Of a stretch of 64,000 nucleotides of DNA, positions 11,421-21,450 are shown in pieces. The position numbers and the translations under genes are program-made. The stretch comes from Inia geoffrensis. Its lineage: Eukaryota > Chordata > Mammalia > Artiodactyla > Iniidae. The first letter of the stretch is position 1. Each line of letters starts with the position of its first letter. The stretch spans positions 22,328,052 through 22,392,051 of the forward strand of contig CM070916.1 of assembly GCA_036417435.1 (NCBI GenBank), written 5' to 3'. The notes beneath the pieces were generated by a model that saw only the letters and a program-made list of their open reading frames with translations, ran no database searches and was not told the origin of the DNA.

Positions 11421-12118
11421 GGAATTGGAAAGCAAAAGAGTAAAGCAAAAAAGTAAGTGCATAGATATACCTTCTAAAAGCAGAGATTTCAGAAAAAAAA
11501 AATAATGATAGTGAAATTGGAAGACTTAAGGAAAGCTATTTATGTTACTCTGAGGAATACAAATCAATAAAAGTTCACGGCTGAAAAGTTCTCATTGATT
11601 GGAACACACTGGTAGCACAGTAATTTCAAAACGCAATGTAGGGTTTGCCAACCACACCACATTTTCTGTTTGTATCTAATAAAATGTTATGACTTCGAAA
11701 CAGCTATCTCTAGTATAAGGTTCTTGAATGACTTTTTTATTCTAACATGACTAAGCTGAAATCAGGACACTTGAAATATGGTTTCAAAGAATTTTAAAAT
11801 CTTTTTATATTTCAAAGTTGACTTCATGAATGTTGTTGGGAAATATTCACCAGTTAGAAGTGTGGTAAAAAATGGTACAACTGCTTGATTATATTTCTAG
11901 AAATTCCTTAAATTTCCCATGAATGCAGTTTTTTTGCAGAATACTACTTACTTATCCTCTGTTAATTCTTTAGCCATATCTAACCCAATGGAAGTCAGTT
12001 AAGTCTCTTCATGCTGCAATGCCTGTGTAAAGTTTTTTAGTAGGTCTTAGTGTAAGAGCAGGGAATCACTTTTCTAAAAGGTGCTTTAATGTCTATGCTG
12101 CTTTAAAATACATTCCTT
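11421..12118. other. Unrecognised sequence, no gene seen
   Basis: About 700 bp of AT-rich DNA between an L1 3' UTR and a CHR SINE. I recognise no coding frame, RNA gene or repeat here. Confidence 0.5.
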
Positions 12119-12462
12119 CTGTAAGTACTTTTTTTTTTTTTAATTTATTTATTCTTGGCTGTGTTGGGTCTTCGTTGCATGCGGGCTTTCTCTAGTCGCG
12201 GTGAGCGGGAACTACTCCTCATTGCAGCGTGTGGGCTTCTCATTGCGGTGGCTTCTCTTGTTGCGGAGCATGGGCTCTAGGCACGTGGACTCAGTAGTTG
12301 TGGCTCGTGAGCTCTAGAGTGCACGCTCAGTAGCTGTGGCGCACGGGCTTAGTTGTTCCACGGCATGTGGGATCTTCCCGGACCAGGGCTCGAGCCCGTG
12401 TCCTCTGCATTGGCAGGTGGATTCTTAACCACTGTGCCACCAGGGAAGCCCCTGTAAGTACT
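12119..12462 (-). mobile_element. CHR SINE (long form) with perfect 11-bp target-site duplication
   Basis: The minus-strand element spans about 12130-12451, with the A-tail seen as a T-run at the left and the GGCTTCCCTGGTGGCACAG head at the right. The direct repeat CTGTAAGTACT flanks it exactly at 12119-12129 and 12452-12462, proof of insertion by target-primed reverse transcription. The Pol III B-box-like motif is GGCTCGAGCCCG on the plus strand. The body carries the repeated CAACTACTGAGTCC-type units of the long form. Confidence 0.95.
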
Positions 12463-12809
12463 GTTGATCAATATATCTGCCAAATCAACTATAACACTTT
12501 AACTGAACAAAGGAATAAACCCTGTCCAAAAGGAAAAGTCTCATCTACAACAAGCCATGTATTCCAAGAGAAACACCGAAAGGAGAGCTTGAAGAATTAG
12601 AAACTGAATATCAAATTTTCTTGAATAAATTTGTAATGTTTCGCAAATTAACAACAACTTAACATTATCTGTATGATTTTCAAAATATATTCCATTAATT
12701 TACCACTCAGTGCGTTGCTCAGCCAACAGATTTATACTACATTCACAACTTTGTACACAGAGGGAAACCTTTTTATGAAAAGTAACCTATATAGATAAAT
12801 AATACTAAT

Positions 12810-12945
12810 AAGCTACCACACTAGAAGGTCAGCTACATGAGGGCAGTCTTCAGTTGCTTTTTCAGTGCTATTCTTCTGATGCCTAGAATAGTGCCGGTCC
12901 TGGAGTAGACATCCTATCAATGGTTGTTAATGAGTGAACACATAT
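12810..12945 (+). mobile_element. L2 LINE 3' end remnant
   Basis: The blocks TACATGAGGGCAG, GCCTAGAATAGTGCC and GGTTGTTAATGAGTGAA follow the order of the L2 3' terminus (promoting sense reading), with heavy divergence. L2 is an inactive ancient LINE. Confidence 0.65.
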
Positions 12946-13039
12946 GAAATCAGTTCTCCAAGCTCTACATTATTTCATAAATGCCTTTTAAATCCTATGG
13001 GGCACTGTCTGTGTCTCATGGCTTAAGCGTTTAAACATA

Positions 13040-13300
13040 TTGTCTTCTTTGCCAGAAACAATACGTTTCCCCACTTCACTCATCAGGTCTCAGCCCAAAT
13101 GTCACTTTCCTGATGGCTGAAGCCTGGATTTGATGCCCCTATTATGTGCATCCATAGCAGCTTCCACATTCTTTATCATCATATCACATTTTATTTATAA
13201 GTTCATTTATGTATATCCTCCAAAAGACTGAGCTCCAAAAGGGCAGGTAGGTATTTAGCTTATATTCCCTGGACTCAATAAATATTTCTTCAATATATAA
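13040..13300 (+). mobile_element. L2 LINE 3' end remnant
   Basis: A second L2 tail in the same orientation: CACTTCACTCATCAGGTCTCA, CCCAAATGTCACTTTCCTGA, GCTCCAAAAGGGCAGG and ACTCAATAAATATTTC fall in consensus order. The two tails lie 100 bp apart, so either two insertions or one duplicated fragment is possible. Confidence 0.7.
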
Positions 13301-13782
13301 AAAAGAATTATTAATCATTACATGAAATCATAAATCATTAATAAGGACAGAACCTAAAAGGCAAATAAATACCAGAAGACACACAAAAACAGAAAACACA
13401 GGTTTATTCTAGGGTAGATCTATGGTGGAATCCCAGCTAAAATACAACAGTCAGATTTTTCTATAGAGCTGGAGATATATCTGACAAATGGAACTTGAAT
13501 AGTCAAAAAGGAAAAGCATTGGCATTCTTACGAGGCTAGACTTAAGAAACAAAACAAAAAAAAAACTTAGAACAAAAGGGAAGAGGATCAAATTCTATAA
13601 AATAAAGATGACAACATTTGAAACTCTTCACCAAAATATGAAATACCGTAAGGTAGGGACGACCCTAAAGTTTAAAATCTAGTATGCTAGGGACGACCAG
13701 GCTTCTTTTTAACTAATATGGGAAACATGTCATTCATTACATTTAGATGTTACAGAGGGCACCATTAAATACCCTATAGTAA
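13301..13782. other. Unrecognised sequence with a tiny internal repeat
   Basis: No gene or known repeat seen. The 11-mer TAGGGACGACC occurs twice about 35 bp apart (near 13655 and 13689), probably a small local duplication. Confidence 0.45.
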
Positions 13783-13903
13783 GCTTATCAACCTTGGCAC
13801 GCTTGACATTTTGAGCTGGAAAATTCTTTGTTATGACAACCAAAAATTGCTCCAGACATTGAAGACTGACACCTGAGGGGTAAAAATTGCCCCTGGTTGT
13901 TCT
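13783..13903 (-). mobile_element. MER20 (hAT DNA transposon) with internal deletion
   Basis: Both ends fit MER20 in reverse orientation: a left end of the form ATCAACCTTGGCAC...TTGACATTTTGAGCTGG and AATTCTTTGTT, and a right end CAACCAAAAATTGCTCC then AGACATTGAAGAC and GCCCCTGGTTG. About 100 bp of the usual ~220-bp element between these halves is missing. MER20 is a non-autonomous eutherian element, and some copies act as enhancers. I claim no activity for this deleted copy. Confidence 0.7.
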
Positions 13904-15640
13904 ACAGTATTAAGGTAGATTTAATTAAAAGCATAGAAGAAAAAGTGATGGATTTGTAGTCAATTTGATGATATTTATATTGCATTGCTAAACTTTGAGT
14001 ATGATATCTCTACAAAACATCTGCATTGTAACTTCAAACAAATATTGACCTGAAACCCCTCTGTTGCAAGATAGAAAATCCAGCGATAACAATATATAAT
14101 TAAGCGCTCAGTTTGGTATATAGGAAGAGAGAACAAAGAAATCTAAATTCCTGACTCATTTTTGCCCCTACCTTGTTAGACCTTGAGCAATCCTCTTTAA
14201 ATTTTGTCCCACACTCTATCCTCAGCTTTAAATTGAAGGCATGAGTGACTTGATGTTGTAGTCCCTTTCAGATCGAATATTCCATAATTATATGACATCA
14301 TCGCAGGTATATTTCAGAAGCAACTGAATAAAAACACTCCCTTCTTGATATATGTATTGTATTGCACCGCAGCTGACATTAAACATAAAAGATTTTTATA
14401 GATTGTGTGATTTTTGGAGTTTTCCCTTCATCAATAGATATTAGTTGAAGATGACTGAAATTCTACTATTAGAAACTGATATTTTGTTCTTTGACTTAGG
14501 GCAGTAATTTTCAAACTGTGCACTATAGATACTCAGGGGTATACGTTACAGGGCAGATAAGCAGGTAATGCTCCAGACCCCCTCCAACAATTCAAACAAA
14601 ATACAGAAGATTTCATCATTTTATTTATTAAAGTTCAGCAAGAAAACTGTTTGAACATAGGACTTGGCTAGATATGAAAATCACTGAAAGCTTTTATATA
14701 TATATATATGTGTGTGTGTATGTATGCATATATATCTATACATACACACTCACATATATATGCATTTTTGCAAGTGTCTGTAGGGCTATTAAACCATGTG
14801 TGGTACACTGACAATGAACTGCAAATTTCACTCACTCTCCTTTCCAAAGCAGTCTCGTCAGGGGAGATGGTGCTTCTGTAGAGAGCATTGTCTGGGGTAA
14901 ACAAGCTTGGAAAGTCAGACACAAAATCACTGGTAATTCTGAGTGTAGGAATATATGTCATGTCATCCTACTAAAGGGGCAGATGGCAGTGTGTTGAAAG
15001 TTGCATGGTTTTGAAACAGGCATGTATATGATATGAAGACCCAACAGGAGCAACACATGCATTATCACACCAAGGAAAGATCTATAGGTTTGTAACACAC
15101 AGGTGGAAGGGAGAGATTTTAGAATTGCAGAGCTAGCAGGAAAAGCTAAGAGGAGTTTACCACTTTTTTTCTAATAAACCAAGAGCTAATTTTTACACAG
15201 CATCTCTAAAAATTGTATCACATTTAAGCATTACTGGATTCAAAATAATAAAATATCCATAGCCAATGTGTTTAAGCCTTGAAAATAATCATACTGCATA
15301 AAAAACATCTTTTAAGAAATACCTGGATTTTTTTAAAGCTACTCATTATACAAGGCTACTGGCATAATACCTTGTAAATTATTTGCATAACAATTCACTT
15401 TCAAATACACAGGACTTTTAATGGATCAAACTCGAAATCTCTGTAGAAGACACATATTGGAAATCTTGACCACTACGGTTTAAGAGACTAGTTCAAATAC
15501 TGAATTTCTCTAATCTAGTTATCAACGTATACCTCCTTTATGAAACAAGTTCAACTACTCCCAAACACCCTCCTTTCCACCTTTGTCCCTGGCTCCATCT
15601 ACTTCCTCCTTCTCCTCCATTTCTACTTCCTTCTCTTCTG
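13904..15640. other. Unrecognised sequence, no gene seen
   Basis: About 1.7 kb with no supported gene. The only open frame near 100 codons (minus, 14668-14961) runs through the TA/TG microsatellite and is discarded. A short segment near 14500-14530 resembles the end of a hAT element but is too diverged to name. Confidence 0.5.
14694..14766. repeat. (TA)n/(TG)n compound microsatellite
   Basis: A block of alternating TA, then GTGTGTGTATGTATG, then ATATATCTATACATACAC. It is purine-pyrimidine alternating throughout, so likely polymorphic in length. Confidence 0.9.
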
Positions 15641-15649
15641 ACTCTCGAA

Positions 15650-15870
15650 AGCACAGCCCTCTCCAGAAAACATTCCCTGTAGGCAAGGCACGTCTGGCAC
15701 GTTCCTAAATGCACCCCTCTCTCACTGTATCCACTTCAACCCTTTCTGCCCATCATAGCTCCAGAGGACAGGGATGAGCCTATTTACAGCCTTCATTTCT
15801 AGTTTCTACCATTATTTGTGGTATGTCGGAACATCCAATAAGTATTCTTTCAACTAAAAAACTGAATAAA
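15650..15870 (+). mobile_element. Probable L2 LINE 3' region remnant
   Basis: Blocks such as CCAGAGGACAGGGATGAGCC and CATCCAATAAGTATTCTTTC sit where L2 has its GAGGGCAGGGACT and CTCAATAAATATTTGTTG segments. Divergence is high. Confidence 0.45.
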
Positions 15871-16149
15871 TAATTTCTGTCCAGATCATCCAACAAACAA
15901 ACTGAGAGGCCACACTAAAGAACCGAGCCTCGTCCTTAACAAAACAGAGCAAATCACTTTTCTGGGTGAAGTAAATAAGGGATAAAATGGACAATCAAAT
16001 AAAAACTTGTATTCAAATACTCAGTATCAAACTTGTTCAAATCAGTAATCACGACCCTTAGATGAAAAGTTTAGGACGGAAAAGAAAGCCTATTTCTTCA
16101 CCGTGAACTGATTTATTCACTATCCAAAAAACAAACAGGTACATGAAAT

Positions 16150-16215
16150 AAGTAACAGTAACTGTTACTACTACAGTACTACAACTATACTATACTACTA
16201 CTACTGTTACTACTA
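16150..16215. repeat. (TAC)n-rich imperfect trinucleotide repeat
   Basis: Repeated TACTAC and ACTGTTACTAC units with interruptions; an ACTGTTACTACTAC word occurs twice. Confidence 0.85.
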
Positions 16216-16433
16216 CTCTAGAAGGCTACTTCTATACCTAAATATAAAAAGTATTTTGCTCAGCTAGAATGATGTTCTCCAAAATGATGGAAAGAGTATA
16301 GCACCCAAGAATGTATTTTCTCTTACAAGTCTACAAAGAATATTATATTGAATAATCAGACATATGGTCATTAAAGGGCATTTATTTTGAAAATGAGTTA
16401 AAATTTCTTGCCAACATATGTCTTTATTTAAAA

Positions 16434-16675
16434 AATAATTTCAGAGGGCTTCCCTGGTGGCGCAGTGGTTGAGAGTCCGCCTGCCGATGCAGGGGACACG
16501 GGTTCGTGCCCCGGTCCGGGAAGATCCCACATGCCGCGGAGCGGCTGGGCCCGTGAACCATGGCCGCTGAGCCTGCGCGTCCGGAGCCTGCGCATCCGGA
16601 TCCTGTGCTCCGCAACGGGAGAGGCCACAGCAGCGAGAGGCCCGCGTACCGCAAATAATAATAATAATCTCAGAG
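16434..16675 (+). mobile_element. CHR SINE (short form) with target-site duplication
   Basis: The element runs from about 16447 to 16662. The 13-bp direct repeat AATAATTTCAGAG (16434-16446) and AATAATCTCAGAG (16663-16675) flanks it with one mismatch. The head, B-box-like GGTTCGTGCCCC and GC-rich body are complete. Two oddities: the CCTGCGC(G/A)TCCGGA module near 16571-16600 is present twice, lengthening the body by about 15 bp, and the tail is (AAT)n instead of pure A. Confidence 0.96.
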
Positions 16676-18250
16676 ATAATTAAACCAGGAGATGTAATTC
16701 CAATTATACTATCAACAAGATTAGGAGAATTTTTTAAAATTGTACCACTAGTTCTAAATACTCCCTTATCTCCTTCCTTTTATAAGATATATTTTAACCA
16801 GGGAAAATATTTCTCATTATTCTTTTGATGTTACTAACTTTTTCCTCACTTTGAAATTTGGAACCAAAGCAGAAGTATTACTTCAAATCTTACAGAAAAC
16901 AATTATTTTCCCCTCCGAATAATAAACCAGGATCATAATTCACAACAGCTGAAAGAAAGGAGACCATGTCTAACTGTACATAGTTTCTCTTTGAATACAG
17001 CATTTTTTTCCTCATTGATCTATGACACAGTTACCATAAAGGCAATAATCTGTTCTAATCTAAGTGTGTATGTGTACGTACAAACATAATAAATGTCATG
17101 CAGAAACCTACTTAACTGCCACCAGAAATGAAGTCTGTTTTAAAAGAGTTGCTACTTACAGTAATTGTATTTCTAATCGTCAATCATACTTTCATACCTG
17201 TTTCAACTGCACAAAGTTATAATGAAGCATATATTGTTTCACTGAACTTAGTCTTCAATGATTTCTCTAATTTAGGGAGAAATATACATTTTTTTCCCAT
17301 TAATATTATCCATTTTCTCAAAAGCCTCTTTGATTCCCACAAACATTGAGAAACTTTCTCTCATTCTAGGGTACTTCCAAACCTTTCTTTAGAGCACTGA
17401 GATAAGATTGGCCAATCTGATCAAAGGAAACAGGAGAGTGCTTGGAGGAGAAAAAAACGTTGACCACACTTGCAGAGGCATCCAAGTGTTTAGAATTACG
17501 CTTAGCTCCCTCCATTTTGTCTTCAGTAAAGAGCCATTCAAAAGTCAAAAAAAAAAACAGTCAATGGATGGGAAGCCTAAGCACACAGGTGCTTCAGTCT
17601 GAGAATTTGCCCTTCACTCTGTGAATTTTCACTTGACAAAAGATACAAATGTCCTAAAGCTGCTTTACCTACTCCAAAAGTTACTACTTAAACATCACGT
17701 TCAGTTTACATGTTTACTTCTATTCCAAGGAAGTACTAATTTACTAAACCCATGACTAATAAAAGGGTGAAACTTTCAATAAAACCCTACAACTTGAAAT
17801 TGCTGCCCTAGGTGAACTTAGCATTTAGTGCATCACAAGTATGGTTCAATAGGTGTTGTTTTATCCTTCAAGATAAAACGTGAAACTTGTGTTTATAAGT
17901 TAATTTGAGAGGTTGTGAAATGAATCTAATGGTATTAGAATTTGGTTTGCTTACATGATTTAGTAAATTGCACGTGCATGTCAGAGAAAGAAAGGCCAGG
18001 TAATGTTTAAAATTTCTCACAACCACACATGTACTTTTCATGGAACGTACGGGGAGCCCCCAAAATCCTTCTGTGTAGAAGGAAGAAACAGTTTCCCACA
18101 TGCCCATTCAGTTGTGCGTAGATTTAACTGTCCACTGTGCCTCTTTCAGCCAAGAGGGAAAGATAATGGGGACTGAAATGAATGACAATGATTAAACCTC
18201 CAGTTAAAGTATTATTAACCATGGTCTAATTTAGCCATGATCTAACAAAC
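16676..18250. other. Unrecognised AT-rich sequence, no gene seen
   Basis: About 1.6 kb. Open frames of 60-79 codons on both strands overlap one another and show no protein-like composition or family resemblance. I recognise no repeat. Confidence 0.5.
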
Positions 18251-18254
18251 TGCC

Positions 18255-18480
18255 ATGGGGTATGTACTACTGTCTCCACTTTACTGATGAAAAAACAGAC
18301 ACTTAGAGAATTTAAATATTCTTTGCAAATCATGCATCTTATAAGTGAAAACTCTTGAATTTTAACCAAGTTTTATTTCTTAAGGGAGAATAATAACAAT
18401 ATCCCCTTACAGGGTTGTTATAAGATTAAGTTAGAAAATATAGGAAAAGCACTTAAACAGGTTAATAATATTTATGATTT
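18255..18480. mobile_element. Two MIR remnants in opposite orientation
   Basis: 18255-18365 reads as antisense MIR: TCTCCACTTTACTGATGAA matches the reverse of the conserved MIR segment, followed by the accession-to-core decay expected. 18385-18480 reads as sense MIR 3' part, with ACAGGGTTGTTATAAGATTAA and GAAAAGCACTTAAACAG. They are likely two separate insertions. Confidence 0.55.
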
Positions 18481-19615
18481 TTATTAATAGTTTGTAGTCT
18501 ATTGATGGAATAGTTCCTTTCTTCATAAAACCCTGCAGGTGGAACAGAATTGCAGGAGAAGAGCAAAGGGCTTTTGTTTGTGCCTTCCTGGTTGAGGCAA
18601 AATTGAATTTACTCATTAAGATTAAATGACTTAAAAAAGCAAACTCTTACCAATTTTTGCAGTTTAGAAATATCTAAGAATTCTGTGTTGAGATGTGACA
18701 CTAGAACCCAATAAATAAGCTTCACTGATTTAAAACAAAGAAACACACTTTAGAAAATTCTCAAAGGTCAAACATTAAAGACATTAATTATTGTATCATA
18801 AAAATAGAATCCATGAGTTTATTACTAGCATTCTTTTGGGTGGACGATCACTGTATATTAAATATCAGAGCCATCCTAAAATAACAGCCTTGTATCATGT
18901 CTGGCTTTATGAATAAATCCTATGTTCTCCATTCTTCTCAGAGATGAATATTGCAACCTTTTACTTTTCAATGGTAGAGGCAAGGGTTTCAAGAAGAGTA
19001 TCCTTAACTTTTTTCTCACTAAGGTTAATTTGAAAGTTCCCACAGTAATCAAAGGTTATTCCAAAGCAGAGTTGATTGCTACATTTTCAGGACTCTTGCA
19101 AGCCACTTGGGGTCATCATTGGTAGCTTGAAATTGGCTGTGGTGAGAATATTTACACCTTTATACTATAGAAATTGACAAACGCTACAAATCAGGGCTTT
19201 TTAATTTTATCTAGAGAGACAGTTAAAAATTTACTGGCACACCGCAGTTCTAAACCTACCCTTTCTATTAAGACAAAAGGAAACAAATAACAATCACAAC
19301 AAAAATTTTTACGTTACCATATTACCATATTACTCTATTGACAAGTTAACGGTCTATTAAAGGAACCTTGACTTTCCAAAACTAAACACTTCATGCCATC
19401 TTTGGTTACAATTCATTTTTACCCTGATAGGAGCCATATTTCTTTCTCCGTTTTACTCTTAGTCTCTCAAAAATTACCAAATCTTCTTAAATCTGAAAAA
19501 CATTGGCCCTGTAATATCCCTTTTAGCTACTGTGTCCCCTTAGTCTCATTCCTTAGATTACTGCAGTCTAGTATCTGCAACCACAACTCAAATGAGACCG
19601 CTCTCTTAAAGATTG
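18481..19615. other. Unrecognised sequence, no gene seen
   Basis: About 1.1 kb. I can name no repeat. Open frames reach 93 codons (19393-19674) without coding character. Confidence 0.45.
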
Positions 19616-19619
19616 TGGA

Positions 19620-20020
19620 AGACATTGTGTGCACCACACCAAATCCCACTGACCAGGCCACAGTCCTCCCCTAGCTGCTGGGCTGTTGGCTGCTGAGGGT
19701 CATTAAGACACCTTTCTTGGGTGAATGCCCTTGGCTGAAGGAAACCTCCTGCCTGGAGTTCCATACTTGCAATCACTAGCCCATACCAATGACTGATTAA
19801 TGTAGGGCTATAAAGGCCCCGGCCATTCTTCTCAAGACTCTGGTGCAATCCCTACTCTAGAGCTCCCCCTGGAATCATGCTGAAGCTAGACTCCATGCCA
19901 GTTTGTTTCCTTCCCGTATCAGGATTCCCTGATAACTTCAGAAGTTTCCTCGGAGAGCAATCCCTCAATAAATCACTCGCACTAGAATCTCAGCTTCCAG
20001 GGAACCCAGTCTTAAAAATC
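19620..20020 (+). mobile_element. Possible ancient LTR (endogenous retrovirus) remnant
   Basis: The segment has the layout of a solo LTR: a TATA-like GGCTATAAAGGCCC at about 19806, then roughly 165 bp further a CCTCAATAAATCACTCGCAC block with AATAAA, then CTCAGCTTCCAGGGAACCCAG, which resembles the downstream part of several mammalian LTR families. I cannot name the family, find no flanking duplication and see no internal viral genes. Confidence 0.4.
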
Positions 20021-20042
20021 ACTGATGATCTGCTTCTCAAAT

Positions 20043-20350
20043 CCAGCATCCTTTTCTCTCTCTCTCTCTTTTCTTTTAAAGGACATCAATTTATCATATC
20101 TTTAAAAAAAAAAAAAATTCATTCATTCTGCCTGCGCCGGGTCTTCGTTGTGGCATGCGGGATCTTTGTTGCGGCATGCGGGATCTTTGTTGCGGCATGC
20201 GGACTTCTTAGTGGCAGCATGCAAACTCTTAGTTGCGGCATGCATGCAGGATCTAGTTCCCCAATCAGGGATCGAACCTGGGCCCTACGCATTGGGAGCA
20301 CAGAGTCTTATCCACTGGACCACCAGGGAAGTGCCCAGCATCCTCTTCTC
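20043..20350 (-). mobile_element. CHR-family SINE variant with 3' extension and 16-bp target-site duplication
   Basis: The SINE body (about 20116-20334, minus) carries a tRNA-like head ending CCAGGGAAGTGCC, a B-box-like GGATCGAACCTGG and three or more copies of a roughly 20-bp unit TTGCGGCATGCGGGATCTT. A 16-bp direct repeat starting CCAGCATCCT lies at 20043-20058 and 20335-20350 with one mismatch. Between the left repeat and the SINE tail there are about 55 extra bases (20059-20115), including an A-run on the plus strand and a TC-rich end. On the element's own strand these would be 3' of the SINE. Confidence 0.85.
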
Positions 20351-20639
20351 AATCTTCATCCTTCTAAGACTTTATGTAACTTCTAAAATTGTTGATTGCC
20401 ACTACCCTTCTTGAAATTGTATTTTTTCCGAAGTAATTAAAATAAGACTATTTCATGGTTTTCACTATATTCTTTCTCACTGTGTTTTGTTAAAGCCTAC
20501 GTTCCCTTCTCTTATACTTCTTATCCTGGTAAAATCTACCATGAAGCTTCAATATTAGATAGATATAAAACTCCCAAATGTATATTAATTTCCTATGCCT
20601 AAAAGAGTATCCCTCCACAAAAAAAGTGTCTGTGTCCCT

Positions 20640-21450
20640 TATCTATGGAAGGCATCACTCTCCCTGAAGCCACCAAAGCTTGAAATCGTGAGTTCATTCA
20701 TCTTCAATCCTTTATCTTCTCCCTTACCTCTCATACCAGTCAGTCACCAAATCATGGCAATAGGAAATGCATTTTATTTTTTGCAGATGTTTTCTCCTTT
20801 TTGTTAACATCGCATCTGGAAAGTTTATCTTTCACCAAAAATTCTTTCACATACAACCAAATGTATCTCCCTTCCCTCAATGTGCTTCATATAGCCGCTA
20901 GCATTGTTTTTCTAAAAATGTGTTATGACTCTATCGTTTCCCTATTTAAGAACTTTGCAGATCTCCACGTTTTTTTATAAGAAATTTAAAATTATGTTTT
21001 TATCCCATTTTCTGCCAACTTTCCTCAGAAAACCCATGGTCTACCAATACCAGTCTATTTGCCACTCCAAAAATACATCACACATTTGCATATTTCAGTG
21101 GCTGTGTTCATGTTTCTCTCTCTTCCTGTAATGCCCCTGCCCCTTCACACACTAGCTCATGTGACTCCTTATATGGCTAAATTCCAATGACTCACCTTTA
21201 ATGCAGTACTTCAACCAATGCATTTTCCCTCCCTCCCTCATGAACGTAAAAATGTATATAAATACGTTTTTATATATTTATTATTAAGGTTAGATATTTT
21301 GGCGTATTTATAGCTTTATGTATATATTTTTTCTTCCTAGAGGCTGACTATACTTAGAAACATGAAGATCATTAATCATCATTTTTTATGTCTATTCTGG
21401 TGTGTAGCATAGGGCATTACACAAAATAGTAGGTAAGTAAATGTTGGAAC
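20640..21450 (+). mobile_element. L2 LINE remnant (ORF2 end and 3' UTR)
   Basis: Short matches in L2 order: CAGTCAGTCACCAAATCATGGC, a TTATGACTCTATCGTTTCCC block followed by TAAGAACTTTGCAG, CCATGGTCTACCAATACC and, near the end, AGTAGGTAAGTAAATGTTGG. The element is badly decayed and codes for nothing intact. Confidence 0.55.

Noticed and set aside
16447..16520. Possible tRNA gene from A-box and B-box-like words in the SINE heads
   Set aside because: The heads do not fold as complete tRNAs, and each is followed by SINE body and A-tail, so they are SINE promoters.
16424..16683. Recurring 60-110 codon frames with SRAQPLRGMWDLPGPGHEP-like sequence on both strands at many places
   Set aside because: They coincide exactly with CHR SINEs (5.5, 16.5, 34.8, 42.4, 46.9, 49.3, 57.5, 60.0, 61.6 kb) and exist because the GC-rich SINE body lacks stop codons. 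They are not a gene family.
20148..20270. Regular short repeats that could suggest a CRISPR-like or satellite array
   Set aside because: The units are back-to-back inside a SINE with no spacers, in a mammalian genome.
19877..20386. 169-codon plus-strand frame starting with a hydrophobic stretch
   Set aside because: It runs from the LTR-like segment through a TC tract and A-run into the SINE at 20.1 kb, so it is a chance fusion of repeats.
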